Shown here one piece after another: positions 51,109 to 63,971 of a stretch of DNA of 64,000 nt. The stretch comes from Allacma fusca. Its lineage: Eukaryota; Arthropoda; Collembola; Symphypleona; Sminthuridae. The translations under genes were made by a program, and so were the position numbers. Under the pieces are notes generated by a model. The model was not told the origin of the DNA. It did no database searches and saw only the letters and a list, made by a program, of their open reading frames with translations. How positions within the stretch are numbered: the first letter of the stretch is position 1; the number at the start of each line of letters is the position of its first letter. The stretch lies in contig OX359247.1 of NCBI GenBank assembly GCA_947179485.1, positions 30,356,801 to 30,420,800 on the forward strand, read 5' to 3'.

Positions 51109-52295
51109 GAGGAGTAGAGATAGTAAAAAGCCCTAAAGTTTTTGCTGGGAGAGTACATAAATAGGAAGCGGAGTCTTTTGCCGAGAATGCAATTCTCATA
51201 ATATGGATGGCTAGTCCTGCAGATAATGCTATTACAAGGCTAGAGGAAGGAGAAAGTAAAGAAATAACAGAATAAGAACCATCTTTACTAAGTGGCAATT
51301 TGTCTGGTGCTTTAGAATGGTCCCATTGTGATTCATCGTTCCTTATATCCCAAGTCCTTTGCCTTTCTCCAAGAGATTCCTCACAGTATCCAGCACTGCT
51401 TACATTTCACCCTCTCGACCTCTCCCGACGTACTTTCTCCCTTACTCTTCCTACATATAGATATATATATAAATACGCATCTCTCCCCACCACAATGCCC
51501 AGCCCATGGCCTTCCAAAGCTTCATGGGTCCATAGGCACTAGTGATTGGGATAAGGACGGGTATTACTCGGTCACGGACACTGACCGTACATACTCCGGA
51601 ACTAAATTTTCTTTAATTTTGCCCTCTCTACATAATCCTTCCCAAAGACAATAGTTTTCAAACCCAACGTGTACAGACTTTGTTCTGACATTTTGCAAAG
51701 ATTTCAATCCCAGTGCCAATTCATCAGCATGGAACACTTGAGCATCTACCTACTTAAAATTAAACTTTGGATTTTGGAATTCAAAGTTCTTGGTATATTT
51801 CGGATATCTAGTAATTTTTGACATATCCAAAATAATTATTACATAACCAGTTCTAAGTAGTACTCTTGCTATAACAGGGCTCCCCAGCACTGTAGAACTG
51901 GGATGCCAGCCTTTAGTACACGTCCGGAGCACTGATAGACACAAGTGGGTGAAAGGGCAGGCATACTTTGTCTGTGTGAAAGAGCAGAGAGAGAGGGAAA
52001 GTCAGGAAAAATTTAGAGTGTAGGACTATTTAATAGTGTTTTCCTTCCTGTCTCGTCCACCAGGATGAATGGGGAACGTCGTACATGTTGATGATGCCGA
52101 CATGATAAGATCCTTGTCTACTTTCCTCATCCAGTTACTTGTGTCTTAGCCCTCACAAACTTTCTCCCTTGGTCCACTCTCCCTCCTCTCTACTCCAGTC
52201 CATTGGAAGACAAACAAGTGCTTTCTCAATTCCTGCGGATTTCAAAATAAATCTGAGCACATAGAAAATGAAATGAGATGAGGAAACATTGCCGG

Positions 52296-52312
52296 GAGAG
52301 AGAGAGAGAGAG
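52296..52312. repeat. (GA)8 microsatellite
   Basis: Short perfect GA run. Confidence 0.9.
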
Positions 52313-53784
52313 TCGACGGATACTGCGGGGAGTGAAAGTATATATTATTATTGGGGAATCAGATGTGATTCCAATGCATGAGAGGGGAGGGGAAAGTATG
52401 TAAGGGATTGCTTCCAAAAAAGTATAGCTTTCACAAGAAAAATCAGAGGGAATAGGAGAAAGCTCGGGATCCCAGCAATACCTTCACTCTTCATAGTTAC
52501 CGATAAGATGGACCATGAGTGAGAAAGATGGTAGCCATCAGTATTCTGTTGAAGCGGGACACAGTGTAGCTGCTCTGGGCGACCGAGGAATTGATGCTAG
52601 TCACTTGGTGCTGTTCATCTTCCGTTATGTGCCTATTAGAAGGGGGCTATGGACAAAGACTTTCCCTTTTACCTTTTCGCACTTTCTGCATATGGCTGGG
52701 CTATGGTTCCATTTCTCCATCAATGGTCATTCTGCCTCCACGCCTTTTCTTTACATTCCCTTTCGCACTTTCTCCAACCTCCGGCCAATACATTACCACG
52801 TCACAAGTAACACTACTTTCCGTGACTCAGTTTAACTCTCTCATTGTAACTATATGGATATATGTTTACGTGCATAGTATTTTCTAAGACTCAAAACAAG
52901 CTCCAATTTTATTACAGCCGTCTTGTCAACTTTCTCCCATTTACATCTTAAAAGCATTATTTTGGACATTATATCTTTTGTATCTTTGCCAGTGCAAAGG
53001 GAATTGTTTTATGGTTACTAAACATTTTTGCAGCTATGAAAACATATGTAAGTGTATGTCAATATATACCAGTTAGTTCAGCTGACTTTTGTAATAGTTT
53101 AAAAAATGAGATGAAATTTTAGGTGAAAGCTGGCTGATTTGAAAAATATCACCTGGAGCGCTTTCCAAGGAGTTTCTTTTAGTTTGACAAAATAAATTCA
53201 GAGAAATGCCTCAAGGAGCATCATTGGTCAGGAGGGCTTCAACTTGAAAAGTTTATTTACATCATGGAGAGGGACATTTGAGCCCTCATATGTATCTACC
53301 TATAACTTCAAATGGAAAGACTACTTCTGGCCAACTTGCCCTCATAAAGTTCCCCAACGCGTCTTTTTTATCGTTTCATTCATCTTCGCTTATGGCTGAG
53401 TCGATTGCCTCATACATGCAGCAATGGAAATGAAGTTGTAATGGGAGGAGTATGAATGTATACCGGAGGCTGGAGAATAAAGAGAGGGGAAAGGTGTTTG
53501 CTTCCATTTATTGGACTGGTATTTGAAAGTGTTCAAAATTGGTTCCTGTATGCACGTAAGTACATAACGTTGTCAGTGGGGATGCCGGAATTTGATGTAT
53601 TTACTATGCTCTATTTTAAATTGGAGCTGCATATTGCAGCAGTGTCTGTATGGGAGGGTACGGGGAAGACGTTACGTGCATAATAACCCTCTAAATCTCC
53701 TTACGGCTATATCTTTTGACAATCCTTTCAATCAAACTCAAATAATCCTATCCTTATACACACTCATCTTATTTCTTTTCTCTT

Positions 53785-54065
53785 GACGGATTCTTTCTCC
53801 TTTTGACTCCCCCACTTTCTATTACTTTCTTCAGACTTTCTCTACAATTTCTTCAGACTTTCTCCGTACTTTCTTCGACTTTCCCCCGACTTTCGTTTGT
53901 TTTCTCCTGACTCATCCCCAACAGCTCTTCTCTCTAGGAACCTTTCCCACTTTCCCTGACTTTCTCCCATAAAATCCCAGTCAGCTGTCTCTCCTGCGAA
54001 GGATAACCTTACGTTATTAAATTCGAAATATTTGAAAAGCTTGTGACTTTCTATTACTTTCAAAA
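53785..54065 (-). repeat. GGAGAAAGT cluster, reverse orientation
   Basis: The + strand shows many actttct words, including exact ACTTTCTCC at 53857-53865 and 53959-53967, with cagactttct repeated at about 20-25 base intervals. It is the inverse-orientation counterpart of the clusters at 26.6 and 41.4 kb. Confidence 0.6.
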
Positions 54066-55314
54066 TCTTCTACCATTACCCCGTCAACCTGTCTATTATT
54101 TCCACTGATTTAAACTGTCGCATATTCATACCTTGAATGTCCCTTCCTCCGTTTTTCCCTCTTACATTTTCTATGTACTTATAAATAGATACTTCACAGA
54201 GTGAGAAAAACCCTTGTTTAAAGACATTACAAGTTTTATTTTTTAGAAAAATGTGTGCAACCTACAAACGTTTGAAAAATGTTTTAAAATATACTAGAAA
54301 AATATTCTTGGGAGGAACTTCGTGAGATTATTTATAAGGACAAATAGTTTAAGAACCGTTATAACTACTTTTGGGATGAATTGAGTTCGAAAGGCAAACA
54401 ACGAATTTGAAATCTGTAATTGTCTGGATAATTACGAACGTGGAAGCTCTAAAAAAATGTAGATCATCAAATTTACAATATGATTTCTTCTAATATTTTT
54501 TGGTACTCTTTTCATTGTACAGAAAGGCACAGGAGAGAGTGCAGATTTTATTTGCTCACATTATTTTTAAATAGGAAAAATATTTTACTGTATTATTCAT
54601 CCACGTGAAATTTTTCTTTCGTAAGGTATCCTGGAGGTATGGATGTATATACATACATACATTCTGGAGGTACGAAAGCAAATGCAACTGCGTACATTTG
54701 CAATATGCGGATTTCCACATCGGAGCGTTTGAACTAGAATAATTATGACAGTAGTTGAAAACATGCACATTTTCCGAGGAAAATCAAAGGAAATTGTCAA
54801 TTCTGAAAATAGGATGTGAGAATCCACTTGTGAGGAGAATTGAAAGGAAAGAGTAATCCTCTCAAGTGTTTTCGTTGGAAACAAGCACATTTTTACAGTA
54901 GTACCCCTCTTGCCTTTCCCTGTACTTAAAGGTCAGTACGTGCACTCATCACAAAGTAAAACACAACAGAGATTTCTCTGGGAACGGGAAAGTAAAAAGA
55001 CAATCTAGAAAGTAACTGGACGGAGGAAATCAATGGGGAAAGGTAACAAGGGCGCTTCCTATCATGTATGCAAAACGGAGTGGTTCGAAAGGCATGCCCC
55101 ATATGTACGTACATACATCCGTAGATACATGAAAGGCCCTATTGCCAGTTGTGGTAAATTTGAAGGCTGAGGAATCCCTTGGAGTGCAATTTAAATCCTA
55201 CGCTCATCGTCCGAATCCATTTTGGGTAATTTTTTCCCAAGAATTTCATGATTTCTCTCCAAGTGCTTATCTGTTCATGCTCTGCTTTCTCTCTCGTATC
55301 CCATCTTTTTTTTT

Positions 55315-55333
55315 TCTCTCTCTCTCTCTCTCT
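55315..55333. repeat. (CT)9 microsatellite
   Basis: CT run preceded by a T9 homopolymer. Confidence 0.9.
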
Positions 55334-57399
55334 TTCGTTCCTCTTTGCCCTCTTTATCCCTCGCATTCAAATTTATCGGCTCCAAGTTTTATGTTAAATT
55401 GAAACATTTCTCGATGATCGATGTTTGCAACGTAGATTTGTTCCAATTTTGAGGTCTGAATCCCATGCAATGTTTTCCACTCTTTTGTAAATGTATCTAT
55501 ACATACAACAACATTGGAAAAATCACGTTTTTCCCTCATCTGTTTACTCATGTTTTTCTGGCTTTGTTTTGACCCAATGACTCCAGACTTCTCACATCTC
55601 GAGTGCTCAGTCAGGCTGAATGGGAACTGCTCGAGCAATAAAAGATGAAATCATTCTGGTTTCTTATTCATTGCACATAATGGGGAATGATTGATTCAAA
55701 TCCTTTCCAAACACTTATTCCTCTGTACTTACAATGCATTTAGTAATGCAAATTAGTATGGATAGAGTTCAACTCAGAATAAATCAATCCATGTTGGCTT
55801 TTTTCCGTCGAGCCTTTTGTCCAACGATTCCCTTTCATTGGGGAAGCTCCTAGCTCTGAGATTTTGCTACATTTTTTTTAATGCATTTAAAACTCTATAA
55901 GTTCATACATATAAATTCCTCCAATTTGAGGTCAACGAATCCTTTGCAAAATTTATTGATTATAAATCTTTGAAAAATGCTAAGTAAGAATCAAAATGAG
56001 TCAAGTGCCCTTGTGCTCACATTCAATTTATTGACTTCTTTTTGAAATTTGTGCAGGGAATATTAAGATTTGATCCTTAAACGACATCTTGAACCTCAAG
56101 TGTACTCCTCAACTGATCTGTAAATCCTTAAATAACCTTTTGTATGTATTTTTGTAAAAATTCAGTACTACAGAATTTTTATTTATTTCCCGTCTTTTGA
56201 TGAATTGTAATTTCCTTTTTAAAGTTCCTACTTCTGTGGAGGGGATTTTGGTTTGTTTTTTCTTCCTTGAGTTTTTGTATTTTTTTTGAGCTTCTCAACC
56301 AAACAAAAATATTTTTTAAATAAATCAATAAATATTGATACCCTCAAATTAAGTTATCTTAAACTCAACTTCGTCTTTATTTTCAGTTTCCTCGTATTTT
56401 CTTGTTTGTTTTTTTTTTTGCCTTTTTAGTTTTTATTTGAGCGCTAGAAAAAAAAGAAATAAAGATGAGGCTGATTGGGTTTGTGCATGTCGGGATGAGG
56501 TTTTGTAGCCATTCTACTTGGAAAGGGAAATAAAGCGGAAAGTTTGCGGGAATGAGGAGAGCTGCGGAGCCAAGTCATGAAACGAAATGAGATTGCATTT
56601 TAGGGGCTGGTTAAAGGGAATTTTATGGACGGCTCCTCAGACATGATGACCGAGCTTTTCATCGGTTTCCATGGATGGCTAGATTAGCAGATGTGTTGAC
56701 AGAGAAGACTGACGAGTCGTCAATATCTGTCCTTGAGATCCTCATCCTTTTTTCCATGGGCTACTGTTGTAGAGTCATATAGTTTTTTTTTGCTATGTGA
56801 CGGATATGTATATCCATTGGAATCCGCTGCCTGTATTGCTTTGTCATTGGTATACAAGAGGGACGGAATTATTGTGGGAGAGGATCCAAGGGACATTGGA
56901 GGAGTTCTAGGAATTTTCCAGGATATGATCTGATATGACTGAAGTAGTATATCCGTCCGTGGATGCATACATATTTGTATGGACGGGAGGCTGAGGAGAA
57001 AAATTCAATTCGTTTGAAAAGACCGGTGGATTGAAAGCATACTGAGGGCAATAAATTCATTAGGAGACACTGCAATTTGTAGGACAATAGTTATGGGAAT
57101 TGAGTTGAGTAGGAGGTCGGGGGCTGCTGTGTAATGAAATGTATAGGGAATGTTGGGCCAGTGACAGGTTGTAAAATACCAGCATGAATTGATGAGCTGG
57201 ATGGAAATGTATTGAGGTAGACGGGAATTGGGGGAATGTGAGATTTAATTTATACTTGGTAATGGAAGGGAGACCGAGGCTTTGATTGAAATAGGAATTA
57301 ATATTCAAACAACTGTGCAGATCGGTGGAGAGGAGAAGAGGAGTCATTGAATAAATTAATGTGAGTTCACATTTTCAACTTGTTCCGGCGCAAGAGGGA

Positions 57400-57404
<5 letters not shown>

Positions 57405-57448
<44 letters not shown>

Positions 57449-57456
57449 TGTGTGTG
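57405..57456. repeat. (GA)n-(GT)n compound microsatellite
   Basis: About 42 bases of GA followed directly by about 10 bases of GT. Confidence 0.95.
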
Positions 57457-58375
57457 AGGGAAAAAAATTTCTGGGGATGTAAGACAGGTCGGGCGCGGGC
57501 TGAATTTTAAAGAACACTCTCCTGCTCCCAACTTGTAAGCCTAAAATGTTTACGTAAAAAGCTCAACGTATAAGTTTTGAGAGGGATTTCCAGTCAAATT
57601 GCAAGGACTCTTTGTTGCTGGGACTATTTAATGCAAGTACATTTGTATAGTTATACGTGTGTAGATAAGTACGTGCATGTAGATTTGAGGGTACACTGGA
57701 GAGAACGTTCCACGTACGTTCTGAGTCATGTACTGCATCCAATGAATACATACAATTTGTACGCTGTTGTACGCCGTGTACATAATTACATTCACGTTAC
57801 ACATAGATACGTACATAATTTTTTTACATAGTTCAGATATGCATGTATATATGTACATATCAACCCATACAATTTTCCTAAATTGCAGTTAAATAACATC
57901 CCATGTGCTAAGAAGTAATTGCGAATGTATAATTGCGAATTTATAAATATAGCCATTGCACGTAATTACAGTACTTCCTTGTTAAACATTCCTACCATTA
58001 ATAGAGCTCTGCATAGAAGCAGAAATGTAACCCTGAGAGTAATGATAGAAATTCATTTGAAGGACATAAAGCACCCTACACCCCAGCCTTGTGGTATAAC
58101 CTATCATTTACTTCTTAGCCCAGGAATTGAATAACATGGGAAGGTAACGTCCCTATAGGTGCAGAAACGTAGCATGTGTTGGTACTTAAATGGGAAAGGA
58201 AAGGTTACGCAAGCCATGGAATGTACGTATAAGATTTGCTACTCAAGTGATACGGTATAGATGTATTGCTAAGGTTGGGGTTGGGAGATAGGACGGAGCA
58301 TATGAACCTGCTTATCGTTAGTCGCCATTAGATAGGAAAGGAACTGTCAAAGTATGACTAGTGAAGAGAAACGTT

Positions 58376-58377
<2 letters not shown>

Positions 58378-58424
<47 letters not shown>
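58378..58424. repeat. (GA)23 microsatellite
   Basis: The longest perfect GA run in the window, followed by poly-A. Confidence 0.95.
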
Positions 58425-58428
<4 letters not shown>

Positions 58429-58599
58429 AAATGTGGGATTGTGGATGGAAAGGGAAAGAGAGCAAGGCAGAGCAAGTTTGTCTTTTGATTCAGATTGCAC
58501 ATTCAAGTTGAGAGCCCTCTCATCTTTTTGATGAGCTTTTGCTTTGCTTGCCATGACTTGTTGGAAAAAGAGGTGTGCCTTTTATTCCTCCTCGCCATC

Positions 58600-58620
58600 C
58601 TCTCTCTCTCTCTCTCTCTT
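58600..58620. repeat. (CT)10 microsatellite
   Basis: Perfect CT run. Confidence 0.95.
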
Positions 58621-59004
58621 TCTATGCCCTTTTTTTCTCTCAGCTCTCCTCCATGCAGCCTCCAGATGATGATGTGTGTACTCCCTTTTTTTCGACTTGA
58701 TTCATGAACTCACATAAAAATCAATTGAGAATAATACTTGCATTTTTTCCCTCTCGCAAGATAAAACCAGGATGATTTAGAGCCTTGGCAATTCCCAACT
58801 ACCTTATCGCCCTCAACTCATCTTCCAACTTGGCAGCGTTATGGTAACTGTGAGGAATTTAATTGGCGAAAAATTGAATACATTAACTTTTCCCTGACTT
58901 ACTTTTTTTCCTACTCTGCAGAAGCAAAATACATATGCTGTGTGTATGTGTATGCGTGAGAGTGGAGAGAGTGAAACCACCTTTACTATTCCTCTCCTCT
59001 CGCT

Positions 59005-59031
59005 TCTCTCTCTCTCTCTCTCTCTCTCTCT
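59005..59031. repeat. (CT)13 microsatellite
   Basis: Perfect CT run. Confidence 0.95.
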
Positions 59032-60259
59032 TGCTCTCAGCTCCTTTCACTATACACATTTTCTTACGGGTCTGACGCCATTCCTCTCGATTATCATGAC
59101 AAAATGGGATCAATTCAATTTCGTGGAATGTCCCGTAGTACTAAAGATATGGATGCTCTTTTTCTCCTCCTCACTTTCACGGACTTTCATAACACTTTAT
59201 CTGCCCGTCCTTCACACAGAGTACACACAAGGTACGTATGGTCCATGTCAGAGGGGCTTTTAGTAACGAGGCCGTTATCACGAAGGTGCTTGTTTTTTAA
59301 TGTCGGCTATTCTTCCTCCATTTTGCATAGACAGTGGTAATGGACGTAATACATAAACACACGGAGGCGCTTCCACAACTCATTTTGTGCGGTATAGGCA
59401 TTTCAAGATTTATACTCACAAGTGTAGAGAGTAGTACAGTGTCAGTATGTCTTACTTCACATGTGCCAGTGGGGCTGATGACACATGTTGTATTTTATAC
59501 GTACATACATAGATACATACGTGCATATGTACATATGTAGGTTTGAATGAAAACATATGGTTATTGTGTATATTGATAAATGAACTACTTCTGTAAATAA
59601 GTTTGTGCACATACAGTCAAATGTTATTGCCAATGTACTGTATGAAGGGTTTGTATGTAAATAAGAATTAACTTGTAACTTGAGACAGAGATCGATATAG
59701 CCTAGAAGCATTTACGCTAGACATGAAGTTGTACATATATTAAGTCATATAGCGACTCTGCTATTTACTCAGGTATCTGAAAGTATACTAATATGACGCC
59801 AGCACTACATGCAAATGTTTGTGAAGGCATTCAATTTAGAGCGTATGCTTTAAATGCAAATTCATCTGTGTATATGTGGATTGTACGTGTCTATTGGAAA
59901 TGTACTGCCCGTGTACATATGTAAACTTGCGTACGTATATGATCATACAGTCTACAAAGACCACCTATAAAATAAACTGTAAGTTGGCGCATTTTCCCAG
60001 GCATCACTTCATGCATGTAAAAAACAAGATTTGAGGAAAGTGCAGGACAATGCAAAAAAAAACCCTTGAAATGAATGGTTTCATATATGGAGTGAGGCCA
60101 AGGACAATACCATTTGCAAATTCTGTCAGAAAATAAATCCATCACTTTGCACTTGCTATTTCCACTCAAAAGCCACTTTCGAAGAGATTTTTCCGGAGAA
60201 AACACTTTCCTCTGTAGTTATATCCACCTCCGAATCGATAATCGGGAAAAGACGCGAAA

Positions 60260-60285
60260 GAGAGCGAGAGAGAGAGAGAGAGAGA
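60260..60285. repeat. (GA)n microsatellite
   Basis: GA run with one gcg interruption. Confidence 0.9.
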
Positions 60286-60542
60286 AGGTAGACAAGAAAG
60301 TATAAAGAGAATACGAGAACTTATTTAAGGGGTGTGTAGACATGGAGTCGTCCGTGAGGACTGACTGGACATGAGAATTTTTAGTGAGGAAAGGGCCATG
60401 AGGATGCAGCTGACCATTTGTCCAAGTCAAGAATCGTGAAGATTTTCATTAGGCTCATCTAAGAGTTCATCCATCATTCCAACGACTTCCTATTGAGAGG
60501 CACACACATTCTTTTCACCTCCGATCCCACTCCACTCTCTTT

Positions 60543-60554
60543 TCTCTCTCTCTC

Positions 60555-60593
<39 letters not shown>
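60543..60593. repeat. (CT)n microsatellite
   Basis: About 50 bases of CT with one ccc interruption. Confidence 0.95.
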
Positions 60594-60597
<4 letters not shown>

Positions 60598-61789
60598 ATA
60601 TTCCAAAGGCTATCAACATTTCACAACAACTATCTCTCCCTCCTTGAAGGATATGTACGTCCCTGAGGTACATTTACACTTGTCGTGATTTCCAGCAATT
60701 TGTTATCTAGCGGGAAAAACCTTATACTTTTGTCATTTTTGCACTGTTTTGATTTTCCCCCTTTCCCCCATTTATACCTACATACATACATACGTATGTG
60801 GATACTAACATGTCGACAGCTACAAGTACTTTATCCCAAATGATGATGCTTCTTTTGTTATCAAATGGGAGGTAGTCGTAGGCAACCAAGTGTTTTTTTC
60901 CTCCTTTTCCCGTCGCTCCAGACGGAGGGGAAAGCTTGATTGCATAATGTTTGAGTTGTGAGACACTTTTGCCCTCAGGCCTCGACAATTAAAACGGTGG
61001 CTGCTCCTCTTTGTTTTACTCCTTCCTTTAGGATTCAGTTCCTATGCCTTCAGTCCCAGGTCCAGGCTGGTACATATACATACAGTAGTCAGGCACGTAC
61101 TATATGTTTGTATGCACAGGATATGTTCCGGAACTAAATCAAGGGATTTAGTCATTACATATGCAGCTGTGGATGCATTTTAATTTTCTCTCACCACCTG
61201 CTGCTAGCAAGTAAAAACAAGCATCTCCAATCGCTTCTTAGGATTAAGCATGAATTTGCTTTATTTTGCACAAGTCATTACATCCTAGAATTTTTATGTA
61301 TTACAATATTTTACAACATCAGCGTTGTTCCTTCTTACAGTTATTAGGAAATTCTCACTTTTGCTTCCCAACGGTCTGTGTGTACTGGTCTCCCTTTTAT
61401 ATGTAGATATTTACATTATATATTTATACTGAGGCTACATAATCACTAGTTGTGAGTTTACACGTTATTATTAGTCTTATATTGTTCACATGTATCTACC
61501 TAAACATGAATTTAGCACAGTTTCTGGGCCTGGTGTAAATTGTGCGCGAAATTACAAAATCTTCTTAGAATTTAAAATGATTATAGATAGATACGTTTAG
61601 ATATAATTCCTTATATTAAATATATTTGATTCTCTACTTGCACTCATGGAGAAAGTTGTGCCCATGGAAGAGTTATAGTGGGGAGATACCTGACAGAGAG
61701 GAAATGAGCGGACAGTAACTAAATGTAGGAAATTAAATACACTTGCGGCAGAGGGATGAAATGTGAGCTTATGTTTAAATGGCAATAAG

Positions 61790-62000
61790 GTCTTTACCTG
61801 AAAGTCGGTCGGAGGAGGAGGAGGCCTTGAGCAGATGCTAATTAAATGGCTCGGTAGCAGACAGATTATATTAAGAAGAATGAAAAGGGAGGGTAAAAGA
61901 GAAAAGCCCGGTGTTTGGATATTCAAAGGCTCGATATAATTTGCTTTGAGCTTCCCCACAACCTTTGTGTTCCTGAATGTGTTGGAAAGGAGACTAACTA
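61790..62000. promoter_or_regulatory. Possible regulatory block
   Basis: Repeat-poor apart from a short GGA run near 61813. It contains a TAATTA core in gctaattaaatggc (about 61838), a CTTTGA word, and ccacaacc (Runx-like) near 61955. The minus strand is open for 167 codons across it (61597-62100) without a recognisable domain, which may just reflect low stop density. Confidence 0.15.
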
Positions 62001-62126
62001 AGTTGAGGAAACAAAAGAATGTTCCGGTTGATTGACGTCCGCCTGTTCTGCTTCTGTCATATTTAATAAAGTCCTGCTGGAGGAGATTTCCGAAACACAT
62101 GTGTTGACATACGTGTTACTCTCCTC

Positions 62127-62199
62127 GTGTGTGTGTGTGTGTGTGTGTATCCTATGTGTATATGTATGAGTGTGTGTGTATGTATGTGTGTGTGTGTAT
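62127..62199. repeat. Compound (GT)n/(TATG)n repeat
   Basis: Two GT runs joined by tatcctatgtgtatatgtatg. Confidence 0.9.
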
Positions 62200-62973
62200 A
62201 GTAGGAGTCTGCAAACATTCCGGCTCCCATATATACTGGAGTAAGCCCTTGCGTGGAATCTCCATTGCAGAACCTCAAATTTACTCGCTCAGGGCAAGAC
62301 AAGGAACAACTAACTAATACCATTTATTTTGCATGTGTTTCATAAAATGCCGGGGGGAGACAAGACAAAGTAGGAATTAACAGTTTATTCCCAGAAACAT
62401 TACTCTTCATGTGCTTCAAGCCCTGCCCGCCTCTCCGAACTCTTTCCCAACTCGTCATTTGTAACTCTACGTCCACACTTTTGTCTGTTATTCGTCTCCT
62501 CTTCTTCCTGCACTAGGAGTATTTACGTGATACACAACAGTCCCAGCCGCCCCACATAACCCACAAACACAGGGATTACACACACTTAATTACATGGTCT
62601 TGGCAGTGAACTTCCATGTATCTCTGTGTACACATAGACCTCTGGTTCTACACAGAAGAAATTAACCCCACATATACTATCTACACATACATACAAATCC
62701 GATTAGCAGTCATAGGGATATATTGCTCACTTCTGTAATAATTCCTTGTAATACTTACAAAATATTAGTAGAGTATTATTCCATATTTTTTGTTGGATAC
62801 AGATAGTAGATGTATCTATACTAGTTATTTGAGAAGTAATTACTCAGATAAGTATATACGTAATAATTAGATACCTATGTTGTTGAAATGTGTCAAAATA
62901 TTTTTGTCCCGTTAGATATAAAATTTGTTCATATTTGTAATTATTGTAGAAGGGGATTTCTTACAGAGATAGA

Positions 62974-62996
62974 GTGTGTGTGTGTGTGTCTGTGTG
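62974..62996. repeat. (GT)n microsatellite
   Basis: GT run with one tct interruption. Confidence 0.9.
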
Positions 62997-63484
62997 CTGA
63001 AACAGGACTGTAGTATTACATGTGATTAATTATGAGTGGACGGCTTGTCATACGAAATTACAGTCTCCATTGCAGATGCATTACAAAGCACGGCCATTAG
63101 GGAAGAAACACTGGCTTTTAAATGCAAACGCATTACAAATAATTAGTGGCCCGTTACTTAAGTTCCACAAGAACATTAACAAGTGTATGTATGTATGTTC
63201 GTAATTGTATATTGCGAAAGAAGCACAACATCACATTTCAACCCAGTTCCGTCAAAGTCAGTGGATTTTTGCACATGTAATTTATTTTTTGTCTGGTACT
63301 TCCTTACACATAGTTTCGACTACAGACATGAATGCACGCATGATAGTAGTAATTAGCAAAGGCGAAAAAACTTTTCGAAGAGACCGTTGCACAAATGATG
63401 GAAGTATTGTGTAAATACATAATGTATGAATCCTACTTGACCCCGGGCTTAATGGAAGATAAACCTTGAGTATAATTACTAAGG

Positions 63485-63541
<57 letters not shown>

Positions 63542-63543
63542 AG
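63485..63543. repeat. (GA)n microsatellite
   Basis: About 58 bases of GA with gata and ggga interruptions, continuing into purine-only sequence. Confidence 0.95.
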
Positions 63544-63939
63544 AAAAAGGGAAAGAAAAGGAGAGGGAAAAAAGGGAGTCTAATTTTTTCCCTAACCCAA
63601 ATTGCTGGCACAGACATAAATCCTAGTCTTGAGACCATCCATCTACGTTGCAGTAATGGGAGGAGGGCCGGGATGAGAGAGGAGAGATGCAGATTTTTGC
63701 GTGAGAGCTAATCGCAGGAAACAGTTGAGAGCTCCAGATTACGTGAATTGGTAACACGTCCAGGGGAGAGGAGATCAGCGGAGGTTTGCATGCATAAAAC
63801 ATATGAGGCTTCCAGAGGAACACAGTTGTGCACACCAACATGTTTTTTCTCCAGAGTTTTCACCCATCAAGACCCAATGCATGCTCATATGTATGATCAG
63901 TAGATTGTGTAGCAGGAGGAAGGGTACAGGCAAAAATTG

Positions 63940-63971
63940 AGAGAGAGAGAGAGAGAGGGAGAGAGGGAGAA
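63940..63971. repeat. (GA)n microsatellite at window edge
   Basis: GA run with ggga interruptions. Confidence 0.9.

Noticed and set aside
51328-51654. Open frame containing DWDKDGYYSVTDTDRTY, vaguely like the Y-S-V...G part of a Nephrin-type Ig domain
   Set aside because: No clear phase 1 acceptor at the right place, no following D-D-A-x-Y-x-C signature, and a stop soon after; similarity is too weak to call the missing exon.
51847-51901. 9-bp inverted repeat CCAGTTCTA / TAGAACTGG with a 37-base loop
   Set aside because: Stem too short and loop too long for a pre-miRNA or a meaningful hairpin; expected by chance in 64 kb.
52515-52835. 106-codon plus-strand frame downstream of the Ig exon
   Set aside because: No Ig features, contains ACTTTCTCC-motif-derived Phe/Ser sequence, and lacks acceptor and donor support.
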